This document shows, one piece after another, positions 33,233 through 43,168 of a DNA stretch of 50,810 bases; positions within the stretch are counted from its first letter, which is position 1; every line of letters starts with the position of its first letter. The stretch comes from JBFXAN01 sp050184225. Its GTDB lineage: Bacteria > Chloroflexota > Dehalococcoidia > CAUJGQ01. The notes under the pieces were generated by a model. It was not told the DNA's origin and made no database searches. It saw only the letters and a list, made by a program, of their open reading frames with translations. The translations under genes and the position numbers were made by a program. Location of the stretch: NCBI GenBank assembly GCA_050184225.1, contig JBFXAN010000030.1:1-50810 (forward strand), given 5' to 3'.

Positions 33233-35686
33233 TCAATCCCCCTGGACCAGGGATAGTGGCTCCGTGCCAATGACGCCTTGATCTCGTAGCGCAGTGATCG
33301 CGGCTGTATCAAGTCCGAGATGATTGCGTAGGATCTGCTCGTTGTGCTCCCCGAGGAGCGGCGCTGGCCGTCTGGTGACAAGCGGGGTATGGCTTAGCTT
33401 CCACGGACGGCTCGGGTAGCGGTGACAGCCCGCTTCTGTGTCTACCGTTTGCTCCCAGAAACCACGAGCAGCCAAGTGTGGATCCGCGAAGAGCTCGTCG
33501 ATGGCGAGTACAGGTGCAGCCGGTACCCCTACTGCTTGCAACGCATGCATGACGTCGTAGTGGTCACGCTCGATTGTCCAGGATGTGATTCGGGCGTCCA
33601 GTTCGTCATGGTGGTGGCGACGGTCTGCGGCAGTCGCAAAGCGTTGATCCTCTGCTAGTTCAGAATGGCCGATCACCCTGCAGAGTGACCGCCATTGATC
33701 GTCGGTCGTTACGGCGATTGCGACCCAGCGATCATCGCCGGCGCAGCGGTAGGCGCCCTGCGGCGCCCAATTCGCGTCCCGGTTACCGTCTGGTCCTGGC
33801 AGGGACCCGTTCAGGGTGTACTCCATCACCGCTTCACCGATGATGGTTGTCGTTAGCTCGCGCTGGGAGACATCAATATGGGTTCCTCGCCCACACCCAG
33901 ACCGTTGCCGAAGGGCGGCGATTACCAGCCCGGCGCAGAAGAGACCGGCGAGCGAGTCCGGATACGCCACACCAGAGAATCCCGGCGCATTGTCAGGGAA
34001 GCCACTGATGCTGATCAGTCCGCCGGTCTGTTCCAAAGTTGTACCGTACGAGACGTAGTCCTTCTCCGGGCCATCGCGACCCTGGCTACCGATCGACATC
34101 ATGACAATGCCGGGGTTGAGCGCGCTGAGTGCTGGATAATCGAGACCGAATCCGGACATCACACGCGAGCTGAAGTTCTCGATCACCACGTCACTTATCT
34201 TCACGAGGTCGCAGAACTGCTGCCTGCCTGCCTCGGTGGTAAGGTCGAGCGTCAGACCGAGCTTGCTTCGATTTCGATCGTTGATCATGCCCGATCGGTT
34301 CCACGGATGTTCGCCGGGTTCGCCGCCGGGGAATAACCCTCGCCCCTGCACGCGAAGGGGGTCCGGGCGACGGCGCGATTCGACCTTGATCACCTCCGCA
34401 CCCATGTCGCCAAGCAGTCGTCCGCAGTATGGGGCAGATTGGAACATTCCAAGGTCCAACACACGAACACCGCGAAGCGGCAGACGATCGTCTGTTGTAT
34501 GTAACTGAGAGGGAGGCAGCGATCGTTCGTTATCGCACCCACGACGGCGTTCCAGGTCCGATAGCACTTCTGCAGTGTGCTCACCGAGCATAGGTGCGCG
34601 ACGCTCTACCTTCGGCACTCCGGGCATGTTGTAAGGGATCCCAGGATAGCGGACGGTACCGACCTCCGGATGGTCGATCGCGCTGAAGAAGCCACGTGCC
34701 TGATACTGTGGCGATGCAAACAGATCTTCGACCGTTGCAAAGTATGAGAATGGCAGACCCGCCTCCTGACCAAGTCGATATATCTCTGCCTTGGTCCGTT
34801 CGAGCATCCACGGCAGGATCAGCGCCTCAATCAGCTCAGCGTTCTGTTGCCGCTCCAGCACGGAACCGCTGCCGAGACCGTGCAGTTCAGGTATATTCAG
34901 GAGTTCCACGAAGCGCTGCCAGTGATGGGGTTGGATGGCACAGCCGACAAAGCCGTCGGCGCAGGGAAAGACCATCATCGCGCGATTGCGCTGAGACACC
35001 GTACCCAGATAATCGAACTGAGCGAGTGCCTGAAAGTGGCTCGAAGTGACTGCCTCCTGAAGAGAAACGTCCACTTGTTGCCCTTCACCTGTCGCCTCGG
35101 CGTGTCTAAGCGCCGCCAAAGATCCGGTGAAGCCCGCCAGTCCCGCCATGTAAGAAGCGGGGTTCCCACCAAATTTGAGTGGTGGATCGTCGGGGAAACC
35201 GATGATGCTCATCAATCCACCCGTCGCGAACCCAAGAATATCAGCCGCTTGATAATCACAGTATGGTCCGGTCTGGCCGAATCCGGTGATCGATGTGACG
35301 ATTAAGCGCGGGTTGCGGGCGTGCAGCGCGTTCAGGCCAAGTCCAAGTTCGGACATGGTTCCTGGTGCCAAACTTTCGACAAGGATGTCAGCATCTTCTG
35401 CCAGTTCCAGAAGCGTGTTTCGCTCGGTCGGATCCTGGAGGTCCAGAATCACGCTGCGTTTGCCTGTATTGAGATACAGGAAGGCGCCGCTGCGTTCGGG
35501 ATGGGGCACGTTGTCCTTAAACGGTTTCAGCCATCGGCCAGGATCGCCGCATGGTGGCTCGACCTTGATTACATCGGCTCCGAGTTGGGCGAGTAGCTTG
35601 GTGCAGAATGGACCGGCCACGGCGTGAGACAGGTCAAGCACGCGGACACCGGCGAGCGGCGGCCGAGGTACGACGGACTGAATCAT
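33233..35686 (-). CDS. Fused class III CoA-transferase (Asp-less N-half, Asp-containing C-half)
   Basis: The 817-residue protein starts at ATG 35686, nine bases after GAGGAA (ATG 35695 is the alternative). The N-half (about 1-395) matches the alpha gene at 28637; its nucleophile position reads GGNPASYMAGLAG, with Ser in place of Asp. The C-half (from LRGVRVLDLGMFQSAPYCGR, about 410) matches the beta gene at 27343 and keeps the nucleophile, Asp577 in VAYPDSLAGLF. The order and spacing of the halves equal the gene order in module A, so this is a gene fusion of that pair, or module A is its split form. It lies 302 bases after the LysR stop and is the last gene of module B. Confidence 0.88.
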   Translation of the reverse strand: MIQSVVPRPPLAGVRVLDLSHAVAGPFCTKLLAQLGADVIKVEPPCGDPGRWLKPFKDNVPHPERSGAFLYLNTGKRSVILDLQDPTERNTLLELAEDADILVESLAPGTMSELGLGLNALHARNPRLIVTSITGFGQTGPYCDYQAADILGFATGGLMSIIGFPDDPPLKFGGNPASYMAGLAGFTGSLAALRHAEATGEGQQVDVSLQEAVTSSHFQALAQFDYLGTVSQRNRAMMVFPCADGFVGCAIQPHHWQRFVELLNIPELHGLGSGSVLERQQNAELIEALILPWMLERTKAEIYRLGQEAGLPFSYFATVEDLFASPQYQARGFFSAIDHPEVGTVRYPGIPYNMPGVPKVERRAPMLGEHTAEVLSDLERRRGCDNERSLPPSQLHTTDDRLPLRGVRVLDLGMFQSAPYCGRLLGDMGAEVIKVESRRRPDPLRVQGRGLFPGGEPGEHPWNRSGMINDRNRSKLGLTLDLTTEAGRQQFCDLVKISDVVIENFSSRVMSGFGLDYPALSALNPGIVMMSIGSQGRDGPEKDYVSYGTTLEQTGGLISISGFPDNAPGFSGVAYPDSLAGLFCAGLVIAALRQRSGCGRGTHIDVSQRELTTTIIGEAVMEYTLNGSLPGPDGNRDANWAPQGAYRCAGDDRWVAIAVTTDDQWRSLCRVIGHSELAEDQRFATAADRRHHHDELDARITSWTIERDHYDVMHALQAVGVPAAPVLAIDELFADPHLAARGFWEQTVDTEAGCHRYPSRPWKLSHTPLVTRRPAPLLGEHNEQILRNHLGLDTAAITALRDQGVIGTEPLSLVQGD

Positions 35687-35988
35687 GGTATGCATTTCCT
35701 CAGTCAACGAATGGCGAGCGCTTCTCCAGCAAAGCAAGTGACGAGGATCTGTCCTGAACAGACCGCATCCGCCTGCCGCGATCCAAGCTGGTCAGAGCAC
35801 GCGAACGACGTCAGACGAACCGGCGGTCTATGTGAAGAGCGATCGCGGGGCCGACATTGGTCGATTGAGCGAGATGGGTGAGGACCGACACATGGCCCAA
35901 GTATCAAAACCTAGTGCAGGCTCGACAAGGAGGGATCGCTTATATGCAATACGATTCTTGCTATGGTAAGAAGCCAGGGGTGTCGGTC
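35687..35988. other. Intergenic region between LysR and fused CoA-transferase
   Basis: The 302-base gap holds no credible gene. It contains an inverted repeat GCAA-N8-TTGC at 35946-35961 inside an AT-rich patch. This could be a LysR or promoter site, but the spacing does not match the standard T-N11-A box exactly. No terminator is obvious. Confidence 0.3.
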
Positions 35989-36981
35989 TCAACGAGCTGA
36001 ACGTGCAACAACCTGAATCGGGCGATCTGGTCGGTCGCTCCGGTGCCCTTCAATTGCGGGGGATTCAGATGAGGTGTGCTTGATAGCCGGTATCTTGTCT
36101 CGCCAGGTGCCGTCTTTGGATACTTGAATGAATGTGCGGATAGGGTCTCGGAGATCGCTGTCTACGAGACGGACGAGATGCAGCGTGAGCAGCGAGTTCA
36201 AGCTCGGCGCGTTGATGACGGCCAGCCGTCCTGCGCTCACATCTTCCGCCACCATCATTTCTGGTATCAGCGCGAGCCCGATTCCACGGCGGGCAGCTTC
36301 CCTCAGCCCGTCAAGACTATTCATCTCTACCGCGACCTGTACGGCCACCTGATGCAGATCAGCCCACATGCGGATCCTCTCGCGTGAATAGAAGAAGGTG
36401 GGCAAGGTGACGAACGGATACAATGCAATCTCTCGAGGGGATGCCTCGGCCGATCGAATGAGCGGATGGTCCGGCGGCGCAACCAGCAGCATACGATCAT
36501 CCGCAATTGGCACACTTACCACGCTGCCGGACTGAGGCGGCTCCGCCATAATTCCGAGATCCAACTCTCCTCGCAGAAGACGCGCTTTCACCTGATTGGT
36601 GGGAACAACTACAACATGGACCGGAGTATGCGGAGCATGCTGCCGGAACTCTGCGAGGATCGACGGCAACAAATGCGTGGCAACGGTCGAGACGGTACCA
36701 ACCATGATCGGCCTGGTCTCAACCATGACGGACAAAAGCTCGCGCTTCATCTCTGTCGAGAGATTGTCACATCGCCTTGCGAACTTCAGGAAGACCGTTC
36801 CAGCCGGACTGAGCTTGAGGCGCTTTCCGTGGCGCTCGAAGAGCTGCGCACCAAGCTCCTGCTCCAACCGACGAATCTGCAAGGAGATCGCTGGTTGCGT
36901 CAAGCACATTTCCTGTGCTGCTCTGTTGAAGCTGCCCAACTCTGCGGTGAGACGGAAGGCGCGCACTTGGTCGAAGTTCAT
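35989..36981 (-). CDS. LysR-family transcriptional regulator
   Basis: The 330-residue protein has a winged helix at residues 1-60 (FDQVRAFRLTAELGSFNRAA, LTQPAISLQIRRLEQELGAQ, LFERHGKRLKLSPAG) and a two-lobed effector domain (AEFRQHAPHTPVHVVVVPTN, LRGELDLGIMAEPP). This is the standard LysR plan, including a slightly long C-terminal tail. It lies between the tandem binding-protein genes and the fused CoA-transferase, all on one strand, and may regulate module B. The effector is unknown. Confidence 0.9.
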   Translation of the reverse strand: MNFDQVRAFRLTAELGSFNRAAQEMCLTQPAISLQIRRLEQELGAQLFERHGKRLKLSPAGTVFLKFARRCDNLSTEMKRELLSVMVETRPIMVGTVSTVATHLLPSILAEFRQHAPHTPVHVVVVPTNQVKARLLRGELDLGIMAEPPQSGSVVSVPIADDRMLLVAPPDHPLIRSAEASPREIALYPFVTLPTFFYSRERIRMWADLHQVAVQVAVEMNSLDGLREAARRGIGLALIPEMMVAEDVSAGRLAVINAPSLNSLLTLHLVRLVDSDLRDPIRTFIQVSKDGTWRDKIPAIKHTSSESPAIEGHRSDRPDRPIQVVARSAR

Positions 36982-37107
36982 ATGGCTTCCGTCACCCTTG
37001 AGAATTCGGCCCCATCGTAGCAGTTCCTTGAAACCTCATGACGCGTCACCGCGCCAAACGGCGGTCGTGTCCGAATCTGGCAGCACGAAGGCCGTCAATG
37101 AGTGAAC

Positions 37108-37124
37108 GGCGGGCAATTCCCGCC
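37108..37124 (-). terminator. Possible hairpin after the binding-protein gene
   Basis: GGCGGG and CCCGCC frame a five-base loop about 80 bases downstream of the stop at 37204. No run of T follows on the coding strand, so rho-independent termination is doubtful. It could still reduce read-through into the LysR gene. Confidence 0.3.
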
Positions 37125-37203
37125 CGCGCACTTCGACGCGGGTAAAATCCGGAGTTCGGGAGCGGAGCTCGACGATCAAAGAGACAATCCCGACCCGCGC
37201 TCG

Positions 37204-39000
37204 CTATCCGCGCAGCGAGTCGTCGAGCCAGTATTTTGGATACAACTCCGCTCCGGGGACGCCACCTGACCATCCGAAGTTCTCGTCCGGGCCGTGCATT
37301 CCTTCCCAGATCAGCACCGGCACCTCGGTACCTCCACCTTGTGGGACTGTAGGAATGTGCTCGGCAAAATAGCGCTGGATGTCGTGGAACACGGTGATGC
37401 GTCGAGTCTGATCGAGCTCGCGGCGCTGCTTGACGATCAGCGCGTCAAGCTCGGGGAAATTCTTGGCAGACTGATTGTTGGCGCCAGCAGACGCGAAGAA
37501 AACGAACAACCATTGGCCTGGGTCGCCCCGCGACCCATTCGGGTACATCGCCAGGCCATCGAAGTCGCCCTGCGAGCGGAGGTATTGCGGGATCCAAACA
37601 GCAGCATAGTCCACCGCATTGGCCTTCGCTCGGATGCCGCCCTGCGACAGCATCGACATGAGAGCCTCCGCCCGTTGACCCCAGTCGCGACCGTAGTCGG
37701 CGCCGGCGACGAAGGTCAACGGCGTCTCGAAGCCATCGGGATAGCCGGCGGCGGTGAGCAGCTTCTTCGCCTCGGCGACATTGAACATGTAGTTATTCGC
37801 GGCCGGCCCGAATTTGGGATCCTTTGGGTTCAGCCAGTACGGTCCCCAACCTCCACTTAGCGGGCTGTTCCAGTACGCCTGCATCTCGACGTCGTTTGCT
37901 TGAAAATTCTTCAGGTCGTAGAAAAGGTCAATGAACGTGTCACGGTCGATCAGCATCGAGATCGCCTTGCGAACGCGCACGTCGCGATACGGGTTGCTCT
38001 CCCGCCAACTGAAGCTAAGGCAGTTGCCTTCCACCGTCGGCGCCGTCAGGCCGATGCGAGTGCTACGGATGTCGCGCTTCAGCGTGAGCATGTCACTTGC
38101 CGGGATCGCTCCGCCCCGCCCACCAGCGCCAAAATAGATACCCTTCGCTTTGAGTTGGGCCGCGACCTGCGCCGTGTCCTGGATGATTGGCATCTCGATA
38201 CCGTCGACCAGCGGAGCAGTAGCGGCGTCGTAGAAATTTGGGTTCTTCCGGAAGCTGAATCCAACTGAAGGCTGATACCGTTCGAGTAGCCAAGGCCCGC
38301 CGCCACGGACCGTCGTCGCCGGGTCAAAGCCGCCGGTGAGCCCCTCCTTCGGCATCGCCCAGAAGCCGCCCCAGAAGTTCATGCTCGGCAGCAACTGACC
38401 ATCTGGGAACGCCAGTTTGATCTCGATTGTCGATGCATCCGATGCACGCAATGACTCGACCGAGGCATCCTGATTTGCAGACCGGGCGATGTCGGCTCGA
38501 TACGTCCCTTCGCGTGCAAACTTCTCCCAGCTGAGCGTGATATCTTCGGTGGTCAGGGTGCGCCCGTTGGTTGGTGTCCGCGGATCCAGCTTCATTCCCT
38601 GGCGCATGTACATGATCAGGGTCAGTTCGTCAGGCTGCTCGTACTTTGTGATGGCATCGGACTCGAGAGTGCCATCGGCGAAGCTTTCCCGACCGGGTTT
38701 GAACTTGAGCAGGCGATTGTAGGCGAACCCTCCGATCGAGTTGGTGATCGCTGCTCTGGCGGCCAGCGTATCGAATGTCGGTACGTCCTGGGATGTACTG
38801 TCCTTGATGATGCCGCCGGCTTTCGGCTGCGACGCAGCGGTACCGGCGGCTTGCCCAGCGCGAACACTCTCGGTTCCGGTCGCCCCTTTCTCTTCATCGC
38901 CTCCGCAGGCAGCGAGCAGCATGGCACTGCCTGCAAGTCCACCCTTCATCAGCAGAGCACGCCTCCTGAGACGATGCACCTGAGTTATTCTCACCACCAT
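37204..39000 (-). CDS. Substrate-binding lipoprotein (family 5), module B copy 2
   Basis: The 598-residue protein starts at ATG 39000 behind GAGGGAGGG; a frame open to 39045 lacks a ribosome site. The signal HRLRRRALLMKGGLAGSAM leads to the lipobox LLAACGGD. It is very similar to 39260-41050: FWAMPKEGLTGGFDPATTVR, YWNSPLSGGWGPYWLNPKDP, ADYGRDWGQRAEALMSMLSQ, and the closing YWLDDSLRG. The 259-base gap before it contains no gene I can support. It has no adjacent permease. The tandem pair probably arose by recent duplication. Confidence 0.85.
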   Translation of the reverse strand: MVVRITQVHRLRRRALLMKGGLAGSAMLLAACGGDEEKGATGTESVRAGQAAGTAASQPKAGGIIKDSTSQDVPTFDTLAARAAITNSIGGFAYNRLLKFKPGRESFADGTLESDAITKYEQPDELTLIMYMRQGMKLDPRTPTNGRTLTTEDITLSWEKFAREGTYRADIARSANQDASVESLRASDASTIEIKLAFPDGQLLPSMNFWGGFWAMPKEGLTGGFDPATTVRGGGPWLLERYQPSVGFSFRKNPNFYDAATAPLVDGIEMPIIQDTAQVAAQLKAKGIYFGAGGRGGAIPASDMLTLKRDIRSTRIGLTAPTVEGNCLSFSWRESNPYRDVRVRKAISMLIDRDTFIDLFYDLKNFQANDVEMQAYWNSPLSGGWGPYWLNPKDPKFGPAANNYMFNVAEAKKLLTAAGYPDGFETPLTFVAGADYGRDWGQRAEALMSMLSQGGIRAKANAVDYAAVWIPQYLRSQGDFDGLAMYPNGSRGDPGQWLFVFFASAGANNQSAKNFPELDALIVKQRRELDQTRRITVFHDIQRYFAEHIPTVPQGGGTEVPVLIWEGMHGPDENFGWSGGVPGAELYPKYWLDDSLRG

Positions 39001-39259
39001 GACACCCTCCCTCGCTAGTGGGCGACAGGTCGCCGAACTTGCCACGTTTCGCTAGCTAACCCTCCGGTAGGAGATGGGTACCCTTACTCGACCTGCTTTG
39101 TGACGGATCCCGCGACGCCACCCGCGTAGCTCTTCGAGCGTGTGGCAGGACATCAGGTTAGGCATGGCTATCCGCGTCAACGGCGTATGCCCTCTGGGTT
39201 CTAACCCACCGTGGCTCCGCGGCGCGGGTAGCATCTCGCCTAATCCTTGGCTGCTGACT

Positions 39260-41050
39260 CTAACGGCGCAGGGAATCGTCAAGCCAGTACTTGGGGTAGG
39301 CCTCCGCTCCGGCAGGCCCGGCCTCCCAGCGGAAGTACAATTCCGGGCCGTGGAGTCCGTTCCAACTCAGCGCCGCCAGCTCCGTATTGCCGCCCTGGGG
39401 AATGGTCGGCATTTCCCCGGCGAAGTAGCGCTGGATTTCGTGGACGATTGCGATTCGCTTCGCCCGGTCCAGTTCTTGCCGCTGCTGGGTGACGAGGTCG
39501 TCCAATGCCGGGAAATTCTTGGCTACCTGGTTGTTGGCGCCTGTGGATGTGAAGAATACGTGCAGCCACTGGCCCGGGTCACCCCGACTGCCATTCGGGT
39601 ACATCGCCATGCCGTCGAAGTCGCCGTGATTGCGTAGGTATGACGGTATCCAGACGGAGCGATAGTCGATCGCGTTGGCCTGACACCGGATGCCGCCCTC
39701 GCCCAGCATTGCCATCAGCGCTTCCGCCCGCTGACCCCAGTCTCGGCCGTAGTTCGACCCGGCGACGTACGTGAACGGCGTCTCGAAACCGTCCGCGTAG
39801 CCGGCGGCGGCGAGTAACTTCTTCGCCTCACCGACGTCTCGCTTCAAGTACTTCCCATTCGAGCCGAATGCATCGCTCTTGGGATCAAGCCAGAACGGTC
39901 CCCATCCAGCGCTCAACGGTGTGTTCCAGTAGGCGCGCATCTCGACGTCGGCCGATTGGAAATTCTTCAAGTCGTAGAAGAGGTCGATATAGGCGTCGCG
40001 GTCGATCAGCATCGACATCGCCTGGCGGACCCGCTTGTCACGGTAGGGGTTATTCTCCCTCCAACTGAAGCTGATGGTGGGACCGCCGACGGGCGGCGCC
40101 TCCATATCGATACGGGTCCCCTTCAGATCCCGATAGAAGGCGACGATATCAGTCGTCGGCACAGCGCTTGGCGATCCGCCGTGGAGGTTCTTCGCTTTGA
40201 ATTGCGCAGACGCCTGAGCGGCGTCCGTGATGATCGGCACCTCAACCCCGTCTAATAGCGGCTGCCCCGGCACGCCGTAGTAATTGGGGTTCTTCTTGAA
40301 GCTGAACCCAACGGATGCCTGATGCTGCTCCAGGATCCATGGACCGCTGCCGCGCATTGTCGTTGCCGGCTCGAAACCGCCAGTGAGTCCCTCTTTCGGC
40401 AGGATCCAGAGACCGCCCCAGAAGTTCATGCTCGGCAGTAGCTGGGCATCAGGGTAGGCGGTCTTGATCATGATCTGATTGGCATCGGATGCCTGGAACG
40501 ATGTGATCGGCGCGCTCGGATTGGCAGACTGCGCCAGGTCACCGCGGTACGCCGCACTGGCCGCGAACTTCTCCCAGCTCAAGACGACATCTTCTGTGGT
40601 CAGCGTTCTCCCATTCGTCGGAGAACGCTGTTCGAACTTCATGCTGTCTCGCAGGCGCAAGAGGATCGTTGTCTCGTCCGGCTGTTCCCATTTCGTGACC
40701 GCATCTGCCTCGAGCGTGCCGTCCGCAAGACGACCCTCACCCATCTTGAACTTGAGGAGCCGGCTATAGGCGAACCCGGCTATCGTGTTCGTGATCGCGG
40801 TCCTGGCCTCCAGAGGGTCAAACGAGGCTAGATCTTCATCCTGGAGAGTGCGATAGATGCCGCCAGGTTTGGGTGCCGGCGCGGCCGTGCCTGTCGCCGG
40901 CTGTCCGGTGGACGATGCCCCGCCCATTGCCGGATCCCTCGTGGACTCGCCTCCGCACGCCGCCAGTAGCGCAGCGGTGGCTGCCCCACCGCCCGCTACG
41001 AGCGTCATGCGACGTGAAACACGCTTTCGGTACACTGCCGTCGTTGCCAT
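39260..41050 (-). CDS. Substrate-binding lipoprotein (family 5), module B copy 1
   Basis: The 596-residue protein starts at ATG 41050 after GGGGGAGGAC. Signal and lipobox run RKRVSRRMTLVAGGGAATAA to LLAACGGES. It carries the shared blocks of this subfamily: FWGGLWILPKEGLTGGFEPA, AYWNTPLSAGWGPFWLDPKS, SNYGRDWGQRAEALMAMLGE and YWLDDSLRR. It begins 37 bases after the sulfite-oxidase-like gene, so it should be co-transcribed with it. The ligand is unknown. Confidence 0.85.
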   Translation of the reverse strand: MATTAVYRKRVSRRMTLVAGGGAATAALLAACGGESTRDPAMGGASSTGQPATGTAAPAPKPGGIYRTLQDEDLASFDPLEARTAITNTIAGFAYSRLLKFKMGEGRLADGTLEADAVTKWEQPDETTILLRLRDSMKFEQRSPTNGRTLTTEDVVLSWEKFAASAAYRGDLAQSANPSAPITSFQASDANQIMIKTAYPDAQLLPSMNFWGGLWILPKEGLTGGFEPATTMRGSGPWILEQHQASVGFSFKKNPNYYGVPGQPLLDGVEVPIITDAAQASAQFKAKNLHGGSPSAVPTTDIVAFYRDLKGTRIDMEAPPVGGPTISFSWRENNPYRDKRVRQAMSMLIDRDAYIDLFYDLKNFQSADVEMRAYWNTPLSAGWGPFWLDPKSDAFGSNGKYLKRDVGEAKKLLAAAGYADGFETPFTYVAGSNYGRDWGQRAEALMAMLGEGGIRCQANAIDYRSVWIPSYLRNHGDFDGMAMYPNGSRGDPGQWLHVFFTSTGANNQVAKNFPALDDLVTQQRQELDRAKRIAIVHEIQRYFAGEMPTIPQGGNTELAALSWNGLHGPELYFRWEAGPAGAEAYPKYWLDDSLRR

Positions 41051-41087
41051 GTCCTCCCCCACTCTCTGGCACGGTCGGCACCGTGTC

Positions 41088-42155
41088 TTATGTCTCGACG
41101 CGCACGATCACGGGTAGAACGTAGTTACGGGCATAGCCCTTGCGGTTGGGCGGCAGGCTGTCCGGTTGGGTGTTGCCCTCTGTATCCGTCGCGCGCGCCA
41201 TCAGCGTCTGTTCGCCGCTGGGCGCCTCCCAATCGAGTTCCCAGAGCCGCCAGGCGCCGGGCTGGGCCTCGGTGGTGAAGCTCGCCTCCCGCCAGCTCGC
41301 GCCACCGTCGGTGCTCACCTCGACGCGACTGACGGTTCCAGTACCTGTCCAGGCCACCCCCCGGACGCGGTTCCGGCCGGGCTTGATTGTGCTGTCGGGT
41401 CGCGGCGACGCGATCGTCGAAGTCACGCGCACCGGGCCGATATCCTTTCCGGGATCGTCATCGCTGTGCCAGATTCGATAATCATTCACCTGAAAGTGGC
41501 CGGTGTGCGGCTCCGACTGCACATTGATTCGCGAGAGCCACTTGACCGAATTCATGGCGTAGTAACCCGGGAGAGTCACGCGCGCCGGAGCACCATGCTC
41601 CCTCGGTAGCGGTTCCCCATTCATCGTCAGCGCGAGCAACGTACTGTCCTGCAGCGCGAGATCAGCCGAGATGCTGCGGGCGAATATCGTCGGCCCGCTG
41701 TCCGTGGGACAGACGTCCGTCCCTTCGAGAAGGACGTGCTTCCCCTCCGGCTTGATGCCGGCGCGTCGCAGGACCGTAGCGAGCGAGACGCCGCCCCAGC
41801 GGGCCGTGCTGATCGCGCCATCCTTCCAGGGGACGCCGCCCGGTACCGGGTTCTGAAAGGTCCGTCGGTTCCCGGCGCACTCCAGCGTGATCGTCCCCTG
41901 CTGTTGCTCCATCTCCTTCAGATCAGTGAGTGAGAGGGAGAGCGGTGTTTCGACGAGGCCGGAGACTTCCAGGCGCCAGTCGGTCGGATCGACCTCCGGC
42001 ACCGAGCCGTGGCTGCGCACGTAGAACTCGTCATTCGGCGTGATTGTGTCTTCTAGGCGGCCGAGATCGAACTCATCATTCCGAGGCTGAACCATCCGTA
42101 CAATTCGGCCCTCCCGTGTAACCGAACCGGGTTCAATAGTTGGCGATGTGGTCAT
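41088..42155 (-). CDS. Sulfite oxidase-like molybdopterin enzyme without export signal
   Basis: The 355-residue protein starts at ATG 42155 after AGAAAGG. It has the oxidoreductase molybdopterin-binding domain, with the Mo-ligand Cys at position 93 in ITLECAGNRRTF, followed by GGVSLATVLRRAGI and GYYAMNSVKWLSRI. The C-terminal part (about 225-355) matches the Ig-like dimerisation domain of the sulfite oxidase family (STIASPRPDSTIKPG, RVEVSTDGGASWREA). No Tat signal is seen, so it may act in the cytoplasm. Family members oxidise sulfite or reduce sulfoxides; in this CoA cluster its substrate is unknown. It lies between a crotonase (86-base gap) and a binding protein (37-base gap). Confidence 0.85.
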   Translation of the reverse strand: MTTSPTIEPGSVTREGRIVRMVQPRNDEFDLGRLEDTITPNDEFYVRSHGSVPEVDPTDWRLEVSGLVETPLSLSLTDLKEMEQQQGTITLECAGNRRTFQNPVPGGVPWKDGAISTARWGGVSLATVLRRAGIKPEGKHVLLEGTDVCPTDSGPTIFARSISADLALQDSTLLALTMNGEPLPREHGAPARVTLPGYYAMNSVKWLSRINVQSEPHTGHFQVNDYRIWHSDDDPGKDIGPVRVTSTIASPRPDSTIKPGRNRVRGVAWTGTGTVSRVEVSTDGGASWREASFTTEAQPGAWRLWELDWEAPSGEQTLMARATDTEGNTQPDSLPPNRKGYARNYVLPVIVRVET

Positions 42156-42241
42156 TCCGTCGTTACCTTTCTTCTGCAATAGGCGCGGGCACAGCACTAC
42201 AGGCCGCCCGTCGCGCCTGAATGACTTCAATAAATTGGCGT

Positions 42242-43030
42242 CTAGAACACCGGTTGTCGCTTCTCGAGAAAGGCGCGAGTCCCTTCGGCGAACTCTCCCG
42301 CCTGACCAACAATCGCCCGCGCGTAGCCGATGTACTCCATCGTGTCGTTGTAACTGAGGTCGAGTCCGCGCCAGATCGCCTGCTTCGTGTACTGCAGCGC
42401 CAGCGGCGGCTTCTCCTCCAAGATGCGGCAGACGGCGAGCGTCTCGTCCATCAGCTTGTCGTGGGGCACAACCTTGTTGACGAGTCGGTACTGCAACGCT
42501 TGCTCAGCGGTAATGTCCTCAGAGAGGAGGATGTGCCAGAACGCGTCCGTCAGACCGATCAACCGTGGCAAGAACCAGACCTCACCGCTGGTGACAAGCG
42601 CGCGACGTAGATAGATGTGCGCGAAGCGTGCCTGTTCCGAGGCAATCTTGATCTCCGCGCCGACCGCCATTGAGTAGCCCATCCCCGCAACGACACCGTT
42701 GATCGCGGCGACGATCGGCTTCTTCACCTCATCGTGGAAGAAGCGAGGGACCGGGTTCCCAGCGGCCGGATTGGGTGCCGCGCCGTTCTTCTCGGCCATC
42801 CGTCGTGCGCCGACATCGAGATCGCGAACGTCGGCACCAGTGCAGAAGCCGCGGCCCTCTCCCGTAAGCACGATCACCCGTACGTCGGGATCGTGTTCTG
42901 CCTTGAGAAATGCGTGCCGTACCTCGGCCTGCATCTCACGAGAGAGCGAGTTGAGTTTCTCTGGCCGGTTCAGCGTCACGATTGCCGTGCGCTGGTTTCT
43001 CTCGTAGATCACATTCTCGTACTCGGCCAT
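42242..43030 (-). CDS. Crotonase-fold protein, module B
   Basis: The 262-residue protein starts at ATG 43030 after AAGGG; a longer frame to 43141 runs into the divergent promoter. Family motifs are TAIVTLNRPEKLNSLSREMQ, LTGEGRGFCTGADVRDLDVG and IVAAINGVVAGMGYSMAVGA. The positions of the two hydratase Glu residues are not Glu (AHIYLRRALVTSGEVW and DAFWHILL). The insert between the oxanion-hole segments is longer than usual (GARRMAEKNGAAPNPAAGNP). It is likely a crotonase with non-hydratase chemistry. It is the first gene of the module B operon and is divergent from another crotonase at 43261. Confidence 0.83.
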   Translation of the reverse strand: MAEYENVIYERNQRTAIVTLNRPEKLNSLSREMQAEVRHAFLKAEHDPDVRVIVLTGEGRGFCTGADVRDLDVGARRMAEKNGAAPNPAAGNPVPRFFHDEVKKPIVAAINGVVAGMGYSMAVGAEIKIASEQARFAHIYLRRALVTSGEVWFLPRLIGLTDAFWHILLSEDITAEQALQYRLVNKVVPHDKLMDETLAVCRILEEKPPLALQYTKQAIWRGLDLSYNDTMEYIGYARAIVGQAGEFAEGTRAFLEKRQPVF

Positions 43031-43168
43031 GAATACCCTTCTGACCTCCTCTGGATAGAAATCGGCGAGATCAGCCTGAACTTCGATCCGTTCCGATTGC
43101 CGGTATTCTACGGCCCATGTTCTGCGAAAATCTAGTCTCATTCACAGTATGATGGTGAATATCGTAGA

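Noticed and set aside
35946..35961. GCAA-N8-TTGC as a LysR box for 35989
   Set aside because: It lies downstream of the LysR gene and 250 bases upstream of the next start, and the spacing is not the standard T-N11-A.
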